Shown: positions 8,500-16,806 of the stretch, in pieces
How the letters are laid out: the number at the start of each line of letters is the position of its first letter
Position numbering within the stretch: position 1 is the stretch's first letter
NCBI RefSeq assembly: GCF_002386445.1
Contig: NZ_DGIR01000009.1
Location: 1 to 64,000, forward strand
Reading direction: 5' to 3'
From: Pseudomonas sp. UBA4617
GTDB lineage: Bacteria > Pseudomonadota > Gammaproteobacteria > Pseudomonadales > Pseudomonadaceae
DNA length: 64,000 bases
Made by a program: the position numbers and the translations under genes
Notes under the pieces: generated by a model
The model's input: the letters and a program-made list of their open reading frames with translations, nothing else
What the model was told of the DNA's origin: nothing
Databases searched by the model: none

Positions 8500-8814
8500 T
8501 TATCCTTTAATCATAAGGTAACCCACCAATGACCAAAGCAGCGCAACAAGAATCATCCAAAACGCAATAATCATCTTTCGCTTCAAGCACGGCGGAAAGT
8601 CCTTCAGCTCCTGCTCATCAAGCCAGCCCATATATAGGTGCATCTTGGGAAACGCAACCAAGGCGCTCACCGTACTTAACAACAAACAGCGGGACCTCAG
8701 GCTCCCCTCCCAAACAGGCTTCATTTGCTCCAGATAAGGGTTGCTTGTGATAGCGGATAACGCGACTTTATAATCGCGAGACACCGCGATTTGCACATGT
8801 AGTTCTGAATTCAC
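8500..8814 (-). CDS. Putative second immunity protein, N-terminally short paralog
   Basis: This 104-residue protein is clearly related to the product of the gene just upstream. Both share SAITSNPY, a VSxLVAFP segment, MGxLDxxELxxFPPxLKR and a C-terminal hydrophobic helix. It lacks the first 30 or so residues of its partner, which hold a membrane segment there, and its first 15 residues look unrelated. It starts with GTG two bases after the upstream stop, so the two are co-transcribed with the PAAR effector. I infer an immunity role, or a decaying duplicate. I do not recognise a named family. Confidence 0.55.
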   Translation of the reverse strand: MNSELHVQIAVSRDYKVALSAITSNPYLEQMKPVWEGSLRSRCLLLSTVSALVAFPKMHLYMGWLDEQELKDFPPCLKRKMIIAFWMILVALLWSLVGYLMIKG

Positions 8815-8816
8815 CG

Positions 8817-9209
8817 TTAGTCAAATTTGAACAATGCCCACACGACAAACATCCAAATAAGACCGGTCATGGTTAGCCAAGCCGAGACCTTCAACCTGCG
8901 TTTAAGCCTCGGCGGGAACGCTTCTAACTCTTTGGGATCCAGTTGTCCCATACGCAGTACCAGCCAGGGAAATGCAACCAACCCACTTACCGTACAGAGC
9001 GTCAAGCAGCGCCATTTAAATGATCCAGCGCCCCATGCACGCTTGATGCCTTCGAAATAGGGATTGCTCGTGATGGCCGAGCAGGCGATGCCATAGTCTT
9101 TTGTCAACGTCATGACAGCACTGAGAATTAGCCCTGGCATGCCGATAACAAATGGACTTAATAATAATATTACTTTGGCGAGAGGTTGCCAGCCAGCAAT
9201 ATCAATCAC
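8817..9209 (-). CDS. Putative membrane immunity protein for the PAAR effector
   Basis: I choose the GTG at 9209, which follows GAGGGG and overlaps the effector stop by eight bases (GTGATTGA). This gives about 130 residues. An in-frame TTG at 9248 would add 13 residues. Three hydrophobic segments are visible: LAKVILLLSPFVIGMPGLI, CLTLCTVSGLVAFPWLVLRM and WLTMTGLIWMFVVWALF. A membrane protein encoded directly after a T6SS effector with a hydrophobic C terminus is the usual arrangement for immunity to a pore-forming toxin. The role is inferred from position and topology; no family is recognised. A shortened relative follows. Confidence 0.6.
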   Translation of the reverse strand: MIDIAGWQPLAKVILLLSPFVIGMPGLILSAVMTLTKDYGIACSAITSNPYFEGIKRAWGAGSFKWRCLTLCTVSGLVAFPWLVLRMGQLDPKELEAFPPRLKRRLKVSAWLTMTGLIWMFVVWALFKFD

Positions 9210-10602
9210 TGGTCCCCTCGTAAATAAACTCACCAACTGATTCACCAAGTTTGCCGCCCAGCAGACCTCCAGTCATGCCGCTGGCACCCACCAGCACCAC
9301 ACCGCACACTGGCGCCGCGAGGCCTGCAGAGCCCATGGTAACAACGGCGCATATTGCTCCAGATACCAAGGTTGCTCCTGAAGAACCAAGCATAGCTCCA
9401 GCGGTTCCAACAGCAAAACTTCCCGTTTCGGTCATTCTGACCTTTTTACAAGCTTCAGTCTCACCAGCTCGACAAACCTCTCGTACCGTCAGATAAGATG
9501 AGGCTCCTCCCAGCCCAAATGCAGCATATCCTCCATGCTCAAGGTACTTGCTAAGCCGCGCCACCTTGTCCAGATGCGTCGCATACCCTGGGATCTGCCT
9601 CGGCCCGCCCGCCTTCGACCAATGATGCACAAGACTCCTGGTCGAAATATTCAAGCGCTTCTTCAGCCGTTCGTAGTTGCCCAGATCCAGTTGCTTGTTA
9701 AGAAATGCCACTTTCAACTGGCCATCCAGTTGCTGCAGCAACTTTCGCCGCTCGGCAAAGAAGCTCGGGCTGTTCAGGTGGCCATGCCGGATGAACTCGC
9801 GCTGGTGCAATAGCTCAATACTGGTCAGCGTATTACTGACCTGCTTTAACCCTTGTTCCAGCATGTCCTTGCCGACGCCCATGGACTGGCTGGCATTGCT
9901 GAGCAAGCCGGCGATTTCGGCCTGGTGCTCCATCATGAAGTCCGCTTCGGCGAAATCGAGCACTGCCAGCGCACGGCGTGAATGCTCGGCCGCCGCCATC
10001 AGCTGGCCTTCCTCGCGGGTGCAGGCATCACCGTTGTCAGGGTCACCGAGGACGAAGATTTCCCCTGCCTTGAAGCCCTGTTCAAACGTCGGGTTGAGCC
10101 GCTGCAGGCGGGAGATGGGTAGGGTGGCATCGTGCTCGGCCAATTGCAGCAGCACCTGCGCGAACGACATGCGCCGTGGCACTACATAGAACCCGGGCTC
10201 CAGCGTACCGGGCAACGCCCCCACTACCGGTTGGGAGAAGTGTCCGGGGTACAAGGCGTTTGACGGCTCGGCAAAGTGGGTATTGGCCCGGCCCATAACA
10301 GGCTGCGTAGACGGTGGCGCCTCATGCAACGGTGCAACAACCCGATTACTGCCCGGTGGGCAGCCACAGAGCACCAGCGCACCGTCCACGGCCACCCGCT
10401 GGCCGCCGGAAATAAAATGGTTTACGCCTTCGGCGACAGTGCCCGCCTGCCCGCAGAGCGGGCACGGCGTGGTACGGTCACCCTCGCGAAGCACCATTCG
10501 ACCGTCGGCGAGATAGCCGGCGCCCGTCGCTATACAGACAGCACCCGTAGTGGTGACATCACCATCGACTGCCTGCCCTCTTCCCTCCAGACTGACGCGC
10601 AT
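9202..10602 (-). CDS. PAAR-domain T6SS effector with LysM-like segment and glycine-rich membrane C terminus
   Basis: The protein has about 466 residues. Residues 1-90 form a PAAR spike-tip domain (GDVTTTGAVCIATGAGY, then CPLCGQAGTVAEGVNHF and VDGALVLCGCPPGSNRV). At about 140-195 there is a LysM-like stretch (GFYVVPRRMSFAQVL, then LNPTFEQGFKAGEIFVLGDP). The middle is helical. The last 75 residues are hydrophobic and rich in small residues (FAVGTAGAMLGSSGATLVSG, later GMTGGLLGGKLGESVGEFIY), a glycine-zipper pattern seen in pore-forming effectors. PAAR proteins ride on VgrG tips in T6SS. Two small membrane proteins follow as likely immunity. The ATG at 10602 is preferred over the TTG at 10608. 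No catalytic motif is seen. Confidence 0.8.
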   Translation of the reverse strand: MRVSLEGRGQAVDGDVTTTGAVCIATGAGYLADGRMVLREGDRTTPCPLCGQAGTVAEGVNHFISGGQRVAVDGALVLCGCPPGSNRVVAPLHEAPPSTQPVMGRANTHFAEPSNALYPGHFSQPVVGALPGTLEPGFYVVPRRMSFAQVLLQLAEHDATLPISRLQRLNPTFEQGFKAGEIFVLGDPDNGDACTREEGQLMAAAEHSRRALAVLDFAEADFMMEHQAEIAGLLSNASQSMGVGKDMLEQGLKQVSNTLTSIELLHQREFIRHGHLNSPSFFAERRKLLQQLDGQLKVAFLNKQLDLGNYERLKKRLNISTRSLVHHWSKAGGPRQIPGYATHLDKVARLSKYLEHGGYAAFGLGGASSYLTVREVCRAGETEACKKVRMTETGSFAVGTAGAMLGSSGATLVSGAICAVVTMGSAGLAAPVCGVVLVGASGMTGGLLGGKLGESVGEFIYEGTSD

Positions 10603-10682
10603 CCACAAGTTCCCTGTACCTGGTTCAGGGATGGAAACCTAGCATCCACAGGGGGACTTCGAGGGCAGGGAGTCAAAAATCA

Positions 10683-10694
10683 GAAGTTTCCTAC
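10683..10694. promoter_or_regulatory. GAAGTTTCCTAC box upstream of PAAR effector
   Basis: GAAGTTTCCTAC lies about 80 bp before the PAAR effector start. The same 12-mer occurs upstream of tssF (30099-30110), and a close form, GAAACTTCCTAC, occurs upstream of vgrG (32859-32870). The surrounding 10603-10742 holds no gene. I infer a shared regulatory signal for T6SS genes. Confidence 0.5.
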
Positions 10695-10742
10695 GGGCTG
10701 GCCAAGCTTACAGTTTCGCCTGGTTTCACCTGCCTGGGCACG

Positions 10743-11111
10743 CTAACGAACCAGCCAGTTCTCAACTTCTTCAGCGCCATGTTCAGCTTTCCAGGCCTTC
10801 ATCTTCGCGTGGTTGCCGCCCTTGGTTTCAATCATTTCACCCGTATGCGGGTTCTTGTACTGTTTCACCTGGCGCGCGCGCCGCTTGGCTTTGGGCGCAG
10901 CGGCGGGCTGAGCCGGGCGGCGACCGCCTTGCGGGTCCAGCAGGCTGATGATGTCGCGCAGGCTGAACTCGTACTTGGCCAACAAGTTGCGCAGTTTGGT
11001 TTCAAACTCGATTTCTCTTTGCAGCTCGGGGCTGCCTTTCATGGCTTCCAGTTCGGCAAGTTGAGCAGCCAGTTTCTGTTCCAGCTGGCGGAATTCGGCA
11101 AGACGGGACAT
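10743..11111 (-). CDS. MvaT/Tur family H-NS-like DNA-binding protein
   Basis: This 122-residue protein matches the MvaT/TurA-TurE family, the Pseudomonas functional equivalents of H-NS, which silence AT-rich and foreign DNA. The N-terminal coiled coil (SRLAEFRQLEQKLAAQLAEL) mediates oligomerisation. The C-terminal DNA-binding part reads YKNPHTGEMIETKGGNHAKM followed by KAWKAEHGAEEVENWL. A Pro/Ala/Lys/Arg-rich linker sits between them at about 72-88. I chose the ATG at 11111 behind AGAAGG because the family begins with MS(K/R)L(A/N)EFR; an upstream in-frame start at 11177 gives an atypical extension. It lies beside a T6SS effector locus. Confidence 0.9.
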   Translation of the reverse strand: MSRLAEFRQLEQKLAAQLAELEAMKGSPELQREIEFETKLRNLLAKYEFSLRDIISLLDPQGGRRPAQPAAAPKAKRRARQVKQYKNPHTGEMIETKGGNHAKMKAWKAEHGAEEVENWLVR

Positions 11112-11282
11112 TAGGGGTACCTTCTTCAGGACGGCCTGGGTTGTCTGGGTTGACAACCAATTAGTGCAGCCACGCAAGTACTAAGTTCCAGGCCATTGCA
11201 CCAGCTGTACCGCCTGTCCCGTGAATTCAATGTTTTGCACCAACTGGCGGTCTTCTGCCCACACCCCATGGAGACCGATTAC

Positions 11283-12077
11283 ATGAAGTTCATCGCATGC
11301 TGGCTGCGCCTTTCAGTCGCCTGTCTTGCCCTCTGGGGCTGCTCCACGCCCCGAACAGTGTCGCCTGTCGACGCACCCGGAAAACCCGAGTCCGGAACCA
11401 CCAGAATGTTGGAGGCAGGCGCAGCGCTGTTGCAGGACAAGCCCCCCATCGAAGCGCTCAATGCCTATCTGGATGGCTTCCACTTCTACAACGGCCACCC
11501 CGACATCCAGATGGAAGCCCACCATTACTGCTCGGTGCTGAACGAAGATGTCATCCAGTGCGTGATCTACGACGGCAATACCCGTAGCGCCAAGATCATG
11601 GGCGTCGAGTACATCATCGACCAGAAGCTGTTCGCCCACTTGCCGGCAAAGGAGAAAGCCATGTGGCACAGCCATGGTTATGAAGTATCGTCTGGCCAAC
11701 TGGTAGCACCAGGCATCCCCGCGCCGGCAGAACATGCGCTGATGCAGCGCCTGGCACATACCTATGGGAAAACCTGGCATACCTGGCACACCGACCAGGA
11801 CAAGGCGCTGCCGCTCGGCGTCCCGCAGTTGATGATGGGCTTTACCGCCGATGGCCAGGCCAACCCGGCCATGGTCGAACAACGCAACCGGCGCCTGCGC
11901 ATCGATACGGCCGACAGCAAGGCGCAACGGGCCGACATCGCGATACCCGCACCCGACCCGCAGGCCAACGGCTGGCAACGGGGCAATGTCATCCAGCTCG
12001 TCGACCCGACCGGCGCCCACCTCCATCGCCCCAGCCAGGCAACACCGGAAAACACCAACAGCCGCTCCAGCCGCTAG
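11283..12077 (+). CDS. DUF1264 (OBAP-like) lipoprotein
   Basis: This 264-residue protein starts with a lipoprotein signal (FIACWLRLSVACLALWGCST), with the lipobox cysteine at about residue 19. The body matches DUF1264, the family of plant oil-body-associated proteins and bacterial relatives. Landmarks are YLDGFHFYNGHPDIQMEAHH, CVIYDGNTRSAKIMGVEYII and EKAMWHSHGYEVSSGQLVAP. The bacterial role is unknown. The start is the ATG at 11283 after GGAGACC; the upstream in-frame ATG at 11196 does not give a signal peptide. The C terminus is Ser/Thr/Asn/Arg-rich. It stands alone and is transcribed towards the acyl-CoA dehydrogenase. Confidence 0.8.
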   Translation: MKFIACWLRLSVACLALWGCSTPRTVSPVDAPGKPESGTTRMLEAGAALLQDKPPIEALNAYLDGFHFYNGHPDIQMEAHHYCSVLNEDVIQCVIYDGNTRSAKIMGVEYIIDQKLFAHLPAKEKAMWHSHGYEVSSGQLVAPGIPAPAEHALMQRLAHTYGKTWHTWHTDQDKALPLGVPQLMMGFTADGQANPAMVEQRNRRLRIDTADSKAQRADIAIPAPDPQANGWQRGNVIQLVDPTGAHLHRPSQATPENTNSRSSR

Positions 12078-12086
12078 CCGTTCTAT

Positions 12087-12107
12087 GGGCTTCCTGACGA
12101 AAAGCCC
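12087..12107 (+). terminator. Weak hairpin after DUF1264 lipoprotein gene
   Basis: GGGCTT and AAGCCC form a six-base stem around a nine-base loop, ten bases after the lipoprotein stop and before the convergent acyl-CoA dehydrogenase gene. There is no clear T tract, so this is a weak call. Confidence 0.35.
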
Positions 12108-12165
12108 GCGGCCACCGGTCTGGCTGCGCCCTGCCTGTGGAAGCGGGCGACCCAAGCGAGCGAAA

Positions 12166-13395
12166 TCATCGCTCGTCGTGCCGCTTGCGCGCCGGCATAT
12201 GCTTGCCGATTTCATACTTGCCAATCGCCGCCCGGTGCACCTCGTCCGGTCCGTCGGCCAGGCGCAGGGTACGTTGCATGGCATACATGTAGGCCAACGG
12301 GAAGTCGCCGCTCACCCCAGCCCCGCCATGGATCTGGATCGCCCGGTCGATCACCTTCAACGCGACGTTCGGCGCCACCACCTTGATCTGCGCAATCTCG
12401 CTGCGAGCCACCTTGTTGCCGACCGTGTCCATCATGTACGCCGCTTTCAGCGTCAGTAGCCGGGCCATGTCGATTTCCATGCGCGAGTCGGCAATCTTGT
12501 CGACGTTGCCCCCCAGTCGCGCCAGCGGCTGGCCGAAAGCGGTGCGCTCCACCGAGCGTTTGCACATCAACTCAAGTGCACGTTCGGCCATGCCGATCGA
12601 GCGCATGCAATGGTGGATCCGGCCCGGGCCAAGACGCCCCTGGGCAATCTCGAAGCCGCGGCCTTCGCCAAGGATGACGTTCTCGTACGGCACCCGCACG
12701 TTTTCGAAGTGCACTTCGGCATGGCCGTGAGGTGCGTCGTCATAGCCGAACACCGGCAGCGGCCGGACGATCTTCACCCCGGGCGCATCGGTCGGCACCA
12801 GCACCATCGAATGCTGCTGGTGGCGTGGCCCCAGCGGGTCGGACAGGCCCATGAAGATCATCACCTTGCAGCGGGGGTCGCAGGCACCCGAGGTCCACCA
12901 CTTGCGGCCATTGATCAGCCATTCGTCACCGTCACGCACAGCTGTGGCAGCCATATTGGTGGCGTCCGAGGACGCCACGTCCGGTTCGGTCATGGCAAAT
13001 GCCGAGCGGATCTCGCCGCGCAACAACGGCTCCAGCCATTGATGCTTCTGCGCCTCACTGCCATAACGCACCAGCACTTCCATGTTGCCGGTGTCCGGTG
13101 CCGAACAGTTGAACGGCTCTGGCCCGAGCAACGAGCGGCCCATGATCTCTGCCAGCGGGGCATACTCCAGGTTGCTCAGCCCGGCGCCGTATTCCGATTC
13201 AGGCAGAAACAGGTTCCACAGGCCCTCGGCGCGGGCCCTGGCCTTGAGTTCCTCCATGATTGCGGTGGGCTGCCAGCGGTCGCCCTCGGCGACCTGCCGC
13301 TCGAACACCGCCTCGGCGGGGTAGACATGGGCGTCCATGAACGCGCTGACGCGCTCACGCAGTGCCTGGACCTTGGGCGAATAGGCGAAATCCAT
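12166..13395 (-). CDS. Acyl-CoA dehydrogenase
   Basis: This 409-residue flavoenzyme belongs to the acyl-CoA dehydrogenase family and matches the ACAD10/11-like branch. It has an N-terminal helical domain, the FAD-contacting segment SAFAMTEPDVASSDATNM, the NGRKWWTSGA strand and the C-terminal IQIHGGAGVSGDFPLAYMY region. Near the C terminus the position of the usual catalytic glutamate reads as aspartate in RLADGPDEVH, which is common in this branch. The substrate is unknown. A LysR gene diverges from it and is the likely regulator. It probably oxidises an unusual acyl-CoA; no hydratase or thiolase gene is adjacent. Confidence 0.88.
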   Translation of the reverse strand: MDFAYSPKVQALRERVSAFMDAHVYPAEAVFERQVAEGDRWQPTAIMEELKARARAEGLWNLFLPESEYGAGLSNLEYAPLAEIMGRSLLGPEPFNCSAPDTGNMEVLVRYGSEAQKHQWLEPLLRGEIRSAFAMTEPDVASSDATNMAATAVRDGDEWLINGRKWWTSGACDPRCKVMIFMGLSDPLGPRHQQHSMVLVPTDAPGVKIVRPLPVFGYDDAPHGHAEVHFENVRVPYENVILGEGRGFEIAQGRLGPGRIHHCMRSIGMAERALELMCKRSVERTAFGQPLARLGGNVDKIADSRMEIDMARLLTLKAAYMMDTVGNKVARSEIAQIKVVAPNVALKVIDRAIQIHGGAGVSGDFPLAYMYAMQRTLRLADGPDEVHRAAIGKYEIGKHMPARKRHDER

Positions 13396-13503
13396 CGGGG
13401 GCTACCTTCACGGTTCGAAGTACATGGGGCAGAGCCTAGAGCAGCAAGCCACCATCCACCTAGTCTATTTTCCGTGTGTATAAACATTCATAACCGATAT
13501 ATG

Positions 13504-13513
13504 ATCGGCCGAT
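13504..13513. promoter_or_regulatory. Palindrome between acyl-CoA dehydrogenase and LysR genes
   Basis: ATCGGCCGAT is a perfect 10-bp palindrome 23 bp before the LysR start, preceded by CGATATATG. Its place in the 141-bp divergent gap fits a LysR binding site controlling both genes. This is inference from position. Confidence 0.35.
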
Positions 13514-13536
13514 AATTCCAACAAAGAGCGGCGCCC

Positions 13537-14463
13537 ATGAACCTCAGCAAGGTCGACCTCAACCTGTTCATCGTATTCGATGCGATCTACACCGAAGCCA
13601 ACCTGACCCGTGCCGGGCAGATTGTCGGCATTACCCAGCCGGCGGTGTCCAACGCCCTTTCGCGGCTGCGCGAAACCTTCAACGACCCACTGTTCGTGCG
13701 CACCGCGCAAGGCATGGTGCCTACCCCCATGGCGCAGAACATCATCGGCCCGGTGCGCAACGCCCTGGCGCTGCTGCGCATTTCGGTGCAGGAAAGCCGC
13801 ACCTTCAACCCGCAACAGGCCAACAAGACCTTCCGCATCAGCATGACCGACCTGACCGAGGCGGTCATCCTGCCGCCGCTGTTCCAGCGCCTGCGCCGCC
13901 TGGCACCGGCGGTGCTGATCGAAAGCTTCCTGTGCAAGCGCCGCGAGACCACCAAGGAGCTGGCCGCCGGGCGCCTGGACTTTGCCATCGACGCGCCGTT
14001 GAATACCGACCCGCAAGTACGCCACATCAAACTGATGCAGGATCGCTATGTCTGCGCCTTGCGCCAGGGCCATCCATTGGCAGACAGCAAACTGACCCTC
14101 GAAAGCTACCTGGGCATGACCCATATCCATATCTCCAGCCGCCGCAACGGCCTGGGCTATGTCGACCTGGCCCTGGGCAAGATGGGCGTGCAACGCAAGG
14201 TTGCCTTGCGTTCGCAGCATTACCTGATGGCCTCGCAGGTGCTGCAGCAGACCGACATGGCAATGACCGTTCCCGAGCGCTTCGCCCGCCGCCATCAGTT
14301 GCGCTACCAGCCACTGCCGGTGGAAGTGCCGGCGCTGGAGACCCATCTGTATTGGCATGAAAGCACTGACCAGGACCCGGCCAACCGCTGGATGCGCGAA
14401 CAGATCACCGAGTTGTGCGAGCGCGTCGTGGCCGAGGAGGAAAAGGCGCTGGCGCCCGCCTGA
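13537..14463 (+). CDS. LysR-type transcriptional regulator
   Basis: This 308-residue regulator opens with a NodD/LeuO-style winged helix-turn-helix (KVDLNLFIVFDAIYTEANLT, then GITQPAVSNALSRLRETFND at about 36-55). A LysR substrate domain follows from about residue 90 (FRISMTDLTEAVILPPLFQR). It diverges from the acyl-CoA dehydrogenase gene and most likely controls it. The inducer is unknown. The start ATG follows AAAGAGCGGCGCCC. Length and layout are typical. Confidence 0.88.
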   Translation: MNLSKVDLNLFIVFDAIYTEANLTRAGQIVGITQPAVSNALSRLRETFNDPLFVRTAQGMVPTPMAQNIIGPVRNALALLRISVQESRTFNPQQANKTFRISMTDLTEAVILPPLFQRLRRLAPAVLIESFLCKRRETTKELAAGRLDFAIDAPLNTDPQVRHIKLMQDRYVCALRQGHPLADSKLTLESYLGMTHIHISSRRNGLGYVDLALGKMGVQRKVALRSQHYLMASQVLQQTDMAMTVPERFARRHQLRYQPLPVEVPALETHLYWHESTDQDPANRWMREQITELCERVVAEEEKALAPA

Positions 14464-14515
14464 AGGGCTTGCCAAGAGGCGTTGGGGCCAAACCTTGGGC
14501 AGGCGAGAGAAAAAT

Positions 14516-14543
14516 TTTCTACTAATCGTTCTATTGGTAGAAA
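14516..14543. promoter_or_regulatory. Inverted repeat before cysteine-desulfurase-like gene
   Basis: TTTCTACTAAT and ATTGGTAGAAA form 11-base inverted arms (10 of 11 pairs) around six bases. The site lies in an AT-rich 196-bp gap between the LysR stop and the aminotransferase start. It is too far (about 115 bp) to overlap the start but could be an operator or a promoter-proximal site. Confidence 0.4.
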
Positions 14544-14659
14544 TATCCTTTCAGCGATTCGGGAAATATCGCCGCAAGAAGCAAAAACTATTGCCCAAGC
14601 GGCGGGTACGCTTGCTGCAACGATCGCCGAGATTACGGCAATGACACGGACCCGCCCCA

Positions 14660-15814
14660 ATGCCTAGCGCCCCGCTCTATTTCGACTATGCCGCCACTAC
14701 TCCGGTCGACGACCGGGTCATCGAAACCATGCTTGCCTGCCTCGGCAGCCAGGCCAACTTCGGCAACCCGGCATCCACCGGCCATGCCTTTGGCCAGGCC
14801 GCCCGCCAGGCTGTCGAGCAGGCCCGTCAGCAAGTGGCCGAGCGCGTCGGCGCGCAGGCTGACGCACTGGTCTGGACTTCAGGCGCGACCGAGTCCAACA
14901 ACCTGGCACTCAAGGGCATCGCCCAAGGCTTCGGCCAGCCCGGGCACCTGATCACCAGCCAGCTGGAACACAAGGCCGTGCTCGACAGCGTGGCTGAGCT
15001 GGAGCGCCAGGGTTGGGCGGTTACCCGCCTGGCAGCCGATGCCGCCGGGCTGATCCAGCCTGCCGCCGTGCAGGCGGCGTTGCGCGCCGACACCCGCCTG
15101 GTATCGCTGATGGCGGTCAATAATGAACTGGGTACGCTCACTGACGTTGCCACGATTGGCGAACAGGTGCGCACCCACGGTGCCCTGCTGCACGTGGATG
15201 CAGCGCAGGCGGTGGGCAAACTGGCCATCGACCTGAGCGCGATGGCCGTGGACCTGATGTCGTTCTCGGCGCACAAAGTGTATGGCCCCAAAGGGATTGG
15301 TGCGCTCTACGTCGGGCCGCGCGCACGCCCGCTGATGTGCGCGCAGATGCACGGCGGCGGGCATGAGCAGGGGTTGCGATCCGGCACCCTGGCGACCCAC
15401 CAGATCGTCGGCATGGGCACCGCCTTCGCCTTGGCCGGCCAGCCCGGCGACAGCGAGCACCGCCGCCTCGAACAGTTGGCCGGGCGCCTGCGCGAAGGCT
15501 TGCTGGCGCTGCCTGGCGTCAGCCTCAATGGCTGCGCCCAGCAGCGTATTCCGCATACGCTGAACCTGTGCATTGACAACCCCCGTTTCAACAGTACCGC
15601 ACTGGCCAGCGAGCTGGCATTGTCAACCACCTCTGCCTGCAATTCGGCAAGCAAGGCGGCCTCGCACGTGCTGCTGGCAATGGGACTGGACGAACACCGG
15701 GCACGCAACAGCGTGCGCCTGAGCATCGGCCGCTTCAGCACCGAGGCCGAAGTGGACACAGCGATCAAAGTTTTTGCCAGGGTGCTGGCAGCGGCTTCGG
15801 CGGCATTCTGGTAA
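14660..15814 (+). CDS. Cysteine desulfurase-like class V aminotransferase (PLP)
   Basis: This 384-residue enzyme matches the NifS/IscS family, which moves sulfur from cysteine through a PLP intermediate and a cysteine persulfide. The opening LYFDYAATTPVDDRVIETM is typical. The PLP lysine is K206 in SAHKVYGPKGIGALY, and C327 in TTSACNSASKAASHVLLAM lies in the catalytic-loop position. No isc or suf partners are adjacent, so this is a stand-alone desulfurase or related lyase, not the housekeeping IscS. It is followed convergently by the RES-Xre pair. The substrate is inferred from the family. Confidence 0.85.
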   Translation: MPSAPLYFDYAATTPVDDRVIETMLACLGSQANFGNPASTGHAFGQAARQAVEQARQQVAERVGAQADALVWTSGATESNNLALKGIAQGFGQPGHLITSQLEHKAVLDSVAELERQGWAVTRLAADAAGLIQPAAVQAALRADTRLVSLMAVNNELGTLTDVATIGEQVRTHGALLHVDAAQAVGKLAIDLSAMAVDLMSFSAHKVYGPKGIGALYVGPRARPLMCAQMHGGGHEQGLRSGTLATHQIVGMGTAFALAGQPGDSEHRRLEQLAGRLREGLLALPGVSLNGCAQQRIPHTLNLCIDNPRFNSTALASELALSTTSACNSASKAASHVLLAMGLDEHRARNSVRLSIGRFSTEAEVDTAIKVFARVLAAASAAFW

Positions 15815-15820
15815 ACCTGT

Positions 15821-16258
15821 CTAGAACAGCCGGCTGTCCGGGGTGAAGTCTTCGACTTCGAGCCTGGCACTGTGCGCCTGCGGGTGCCGCGGGTTGAACA
15901 GGTAATTGATGGTTCTGGGCATGATCGCGCTGGGCACCGGCAGCAGCAACGCCGAACAGTCATCAAGGAAGCGGTTGCCCAGACCGCGGGTAAGTTCGGT
16001 CTGCGTTGACCAGCCAGGCTGCAAGGATGGCAGCTGTGCCTGGGAAACCGTGTCGGGCAACTCGATGCGCAGCAAGCGCATCGTGGTAGGGAAATCCTCG
16101 GGGTCGATCTCCAGGTGCACCAGCACTTCGAGCATGGCACCGGCCGGGCTGGTGGCAGCATAGACCACTGGCCGACCGGCCTGGTGCCAGCGGCCGCTGA
16201 CGCGCAAACCGCCGGTTCCGCTCAGGTCGGCATAGGCGCTGATCCGCCACAGGATCAC
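15821..16258 (-). CDS. RES-domain toxin
   Basis: This 145-residue RES-domain protein is the toxin of a RES-Xre type II system. RES toxins degrade cellular NAD+ and arrest growth, and the P. putida pair is a well-known example. The hallmark residues are visible: the N-terminal arginine in WRISAYADLSGTGGLRVSGR, the tyrosine in GRPVVYAATSPAGAMLEVL with its following glutamate, and the later serine-containing LGNRFLDDCSALLLPVPSAI. Its start overlaps the antitoxin stop by four bases, so translation is coupled. It is convergent with the desulfurase gene only six bases away. Confidence 0.92.
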   Translation of the reverse strand: MILWRISAYADLSGTGGLRVSGRWHQAGRPVVYAATSPAGAMLEVLVHLEIDPEDFPTTMRLLRIELPDTVSQAQLPSLQPGWSTQTELTRGLGNRFLDDCSALLLPVPSAIMPRTINYLFNPRHPQAHSARLEVEDFTPDSRLF

Positions 16259-16704
16259 AAGCCAAAGCCTTCGGCGATCTGCAGCAGCATTTCCTCGACC
16301 TGGGTAGTACCTTGCTGGGTAGTGAGCATCTGCATGGGCGTCAGTCCCGCGAAGCGCTCCTTGGGCTTGGATAGCCAGCGCTTGGCCTTGGCCGCGTCGC
16401 CGAACACGGCTTCGGCCATCGCGGTGATATGCGCCGAGCGGAACAACCGGTCACTTTCCTCGACGGTCAGTGGCTGGTCACGTTCGATGCGGGACTTCAG
16501 GGTGCGCAGGGGAATGATCTGGTCACGCTCCACTGGCGTGAATACCCCCAGCTCGGTCAGCTTTACCAGCCAGGTGGCGGCAAACCCGTGGGTGATGCGG
16601 GTGTGGATCTCGAGATCACTGGCAAACTCGGGGATTTCCAGCAGCGCATGCAGGCGCGCCCGGTACTCGTGGTAACCGTTGTCGCGAAGCACTTCGGCAA
16701 GCAT
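16255..16704 (-). CDS. Xre-MbcA-ParS-type antitoxin of RES toxin
   Basis: This 149-residue antitoxin has an N-terminal helical DNA-binding part and a C-terminal toxin-binding domain (DUF2384/MbcA-ParS), seen as SAHITAMAEAVFGDAAKAKR followed by WLSKPKERFAGLTPMQMLTT. It neutralises the RES toxin encoded immediately downstream and is expected to repress its own promoter. I chose the ATG at 16704 behind AAAGGAGC; an upstream in-frame start at 16806 would run through the promoter region. The ATGA overlap with the toxin gene is typical of these pairs. Confidence 0.9.
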   Translation of the reverse strand: MLAEVLRDNGYHEYRARLHALLEIPEFASDLEIHTRITHGFAATWLVKLTELGVFTPVERDQIIPLRTLKSRIERDQPLTVEESDRLFRSAHITAMAEAVFGDAAKAKRWLSKPKERFAGLTPMQMLTTQQGTTQVEEMLLQIAEGFGL

Positions 16705-16806
16705 GGCAAGCTCCTTTCCGGCGTTTGCCGACAAGTATGCGGTATTTGCCGGATACATGCCAGCCAGGATGCCAAGCGGCCCAGCCCTGACCTTGATAAA
16801 TTGCAA

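Noticed and set aside
14482..14667. A 61-codon open frame before the cysteine desulfurase gene
   Set aside because: It begins without a ribosome binding site, spans the inverted repeat and overlaps the enzyme start; coding character is weak.
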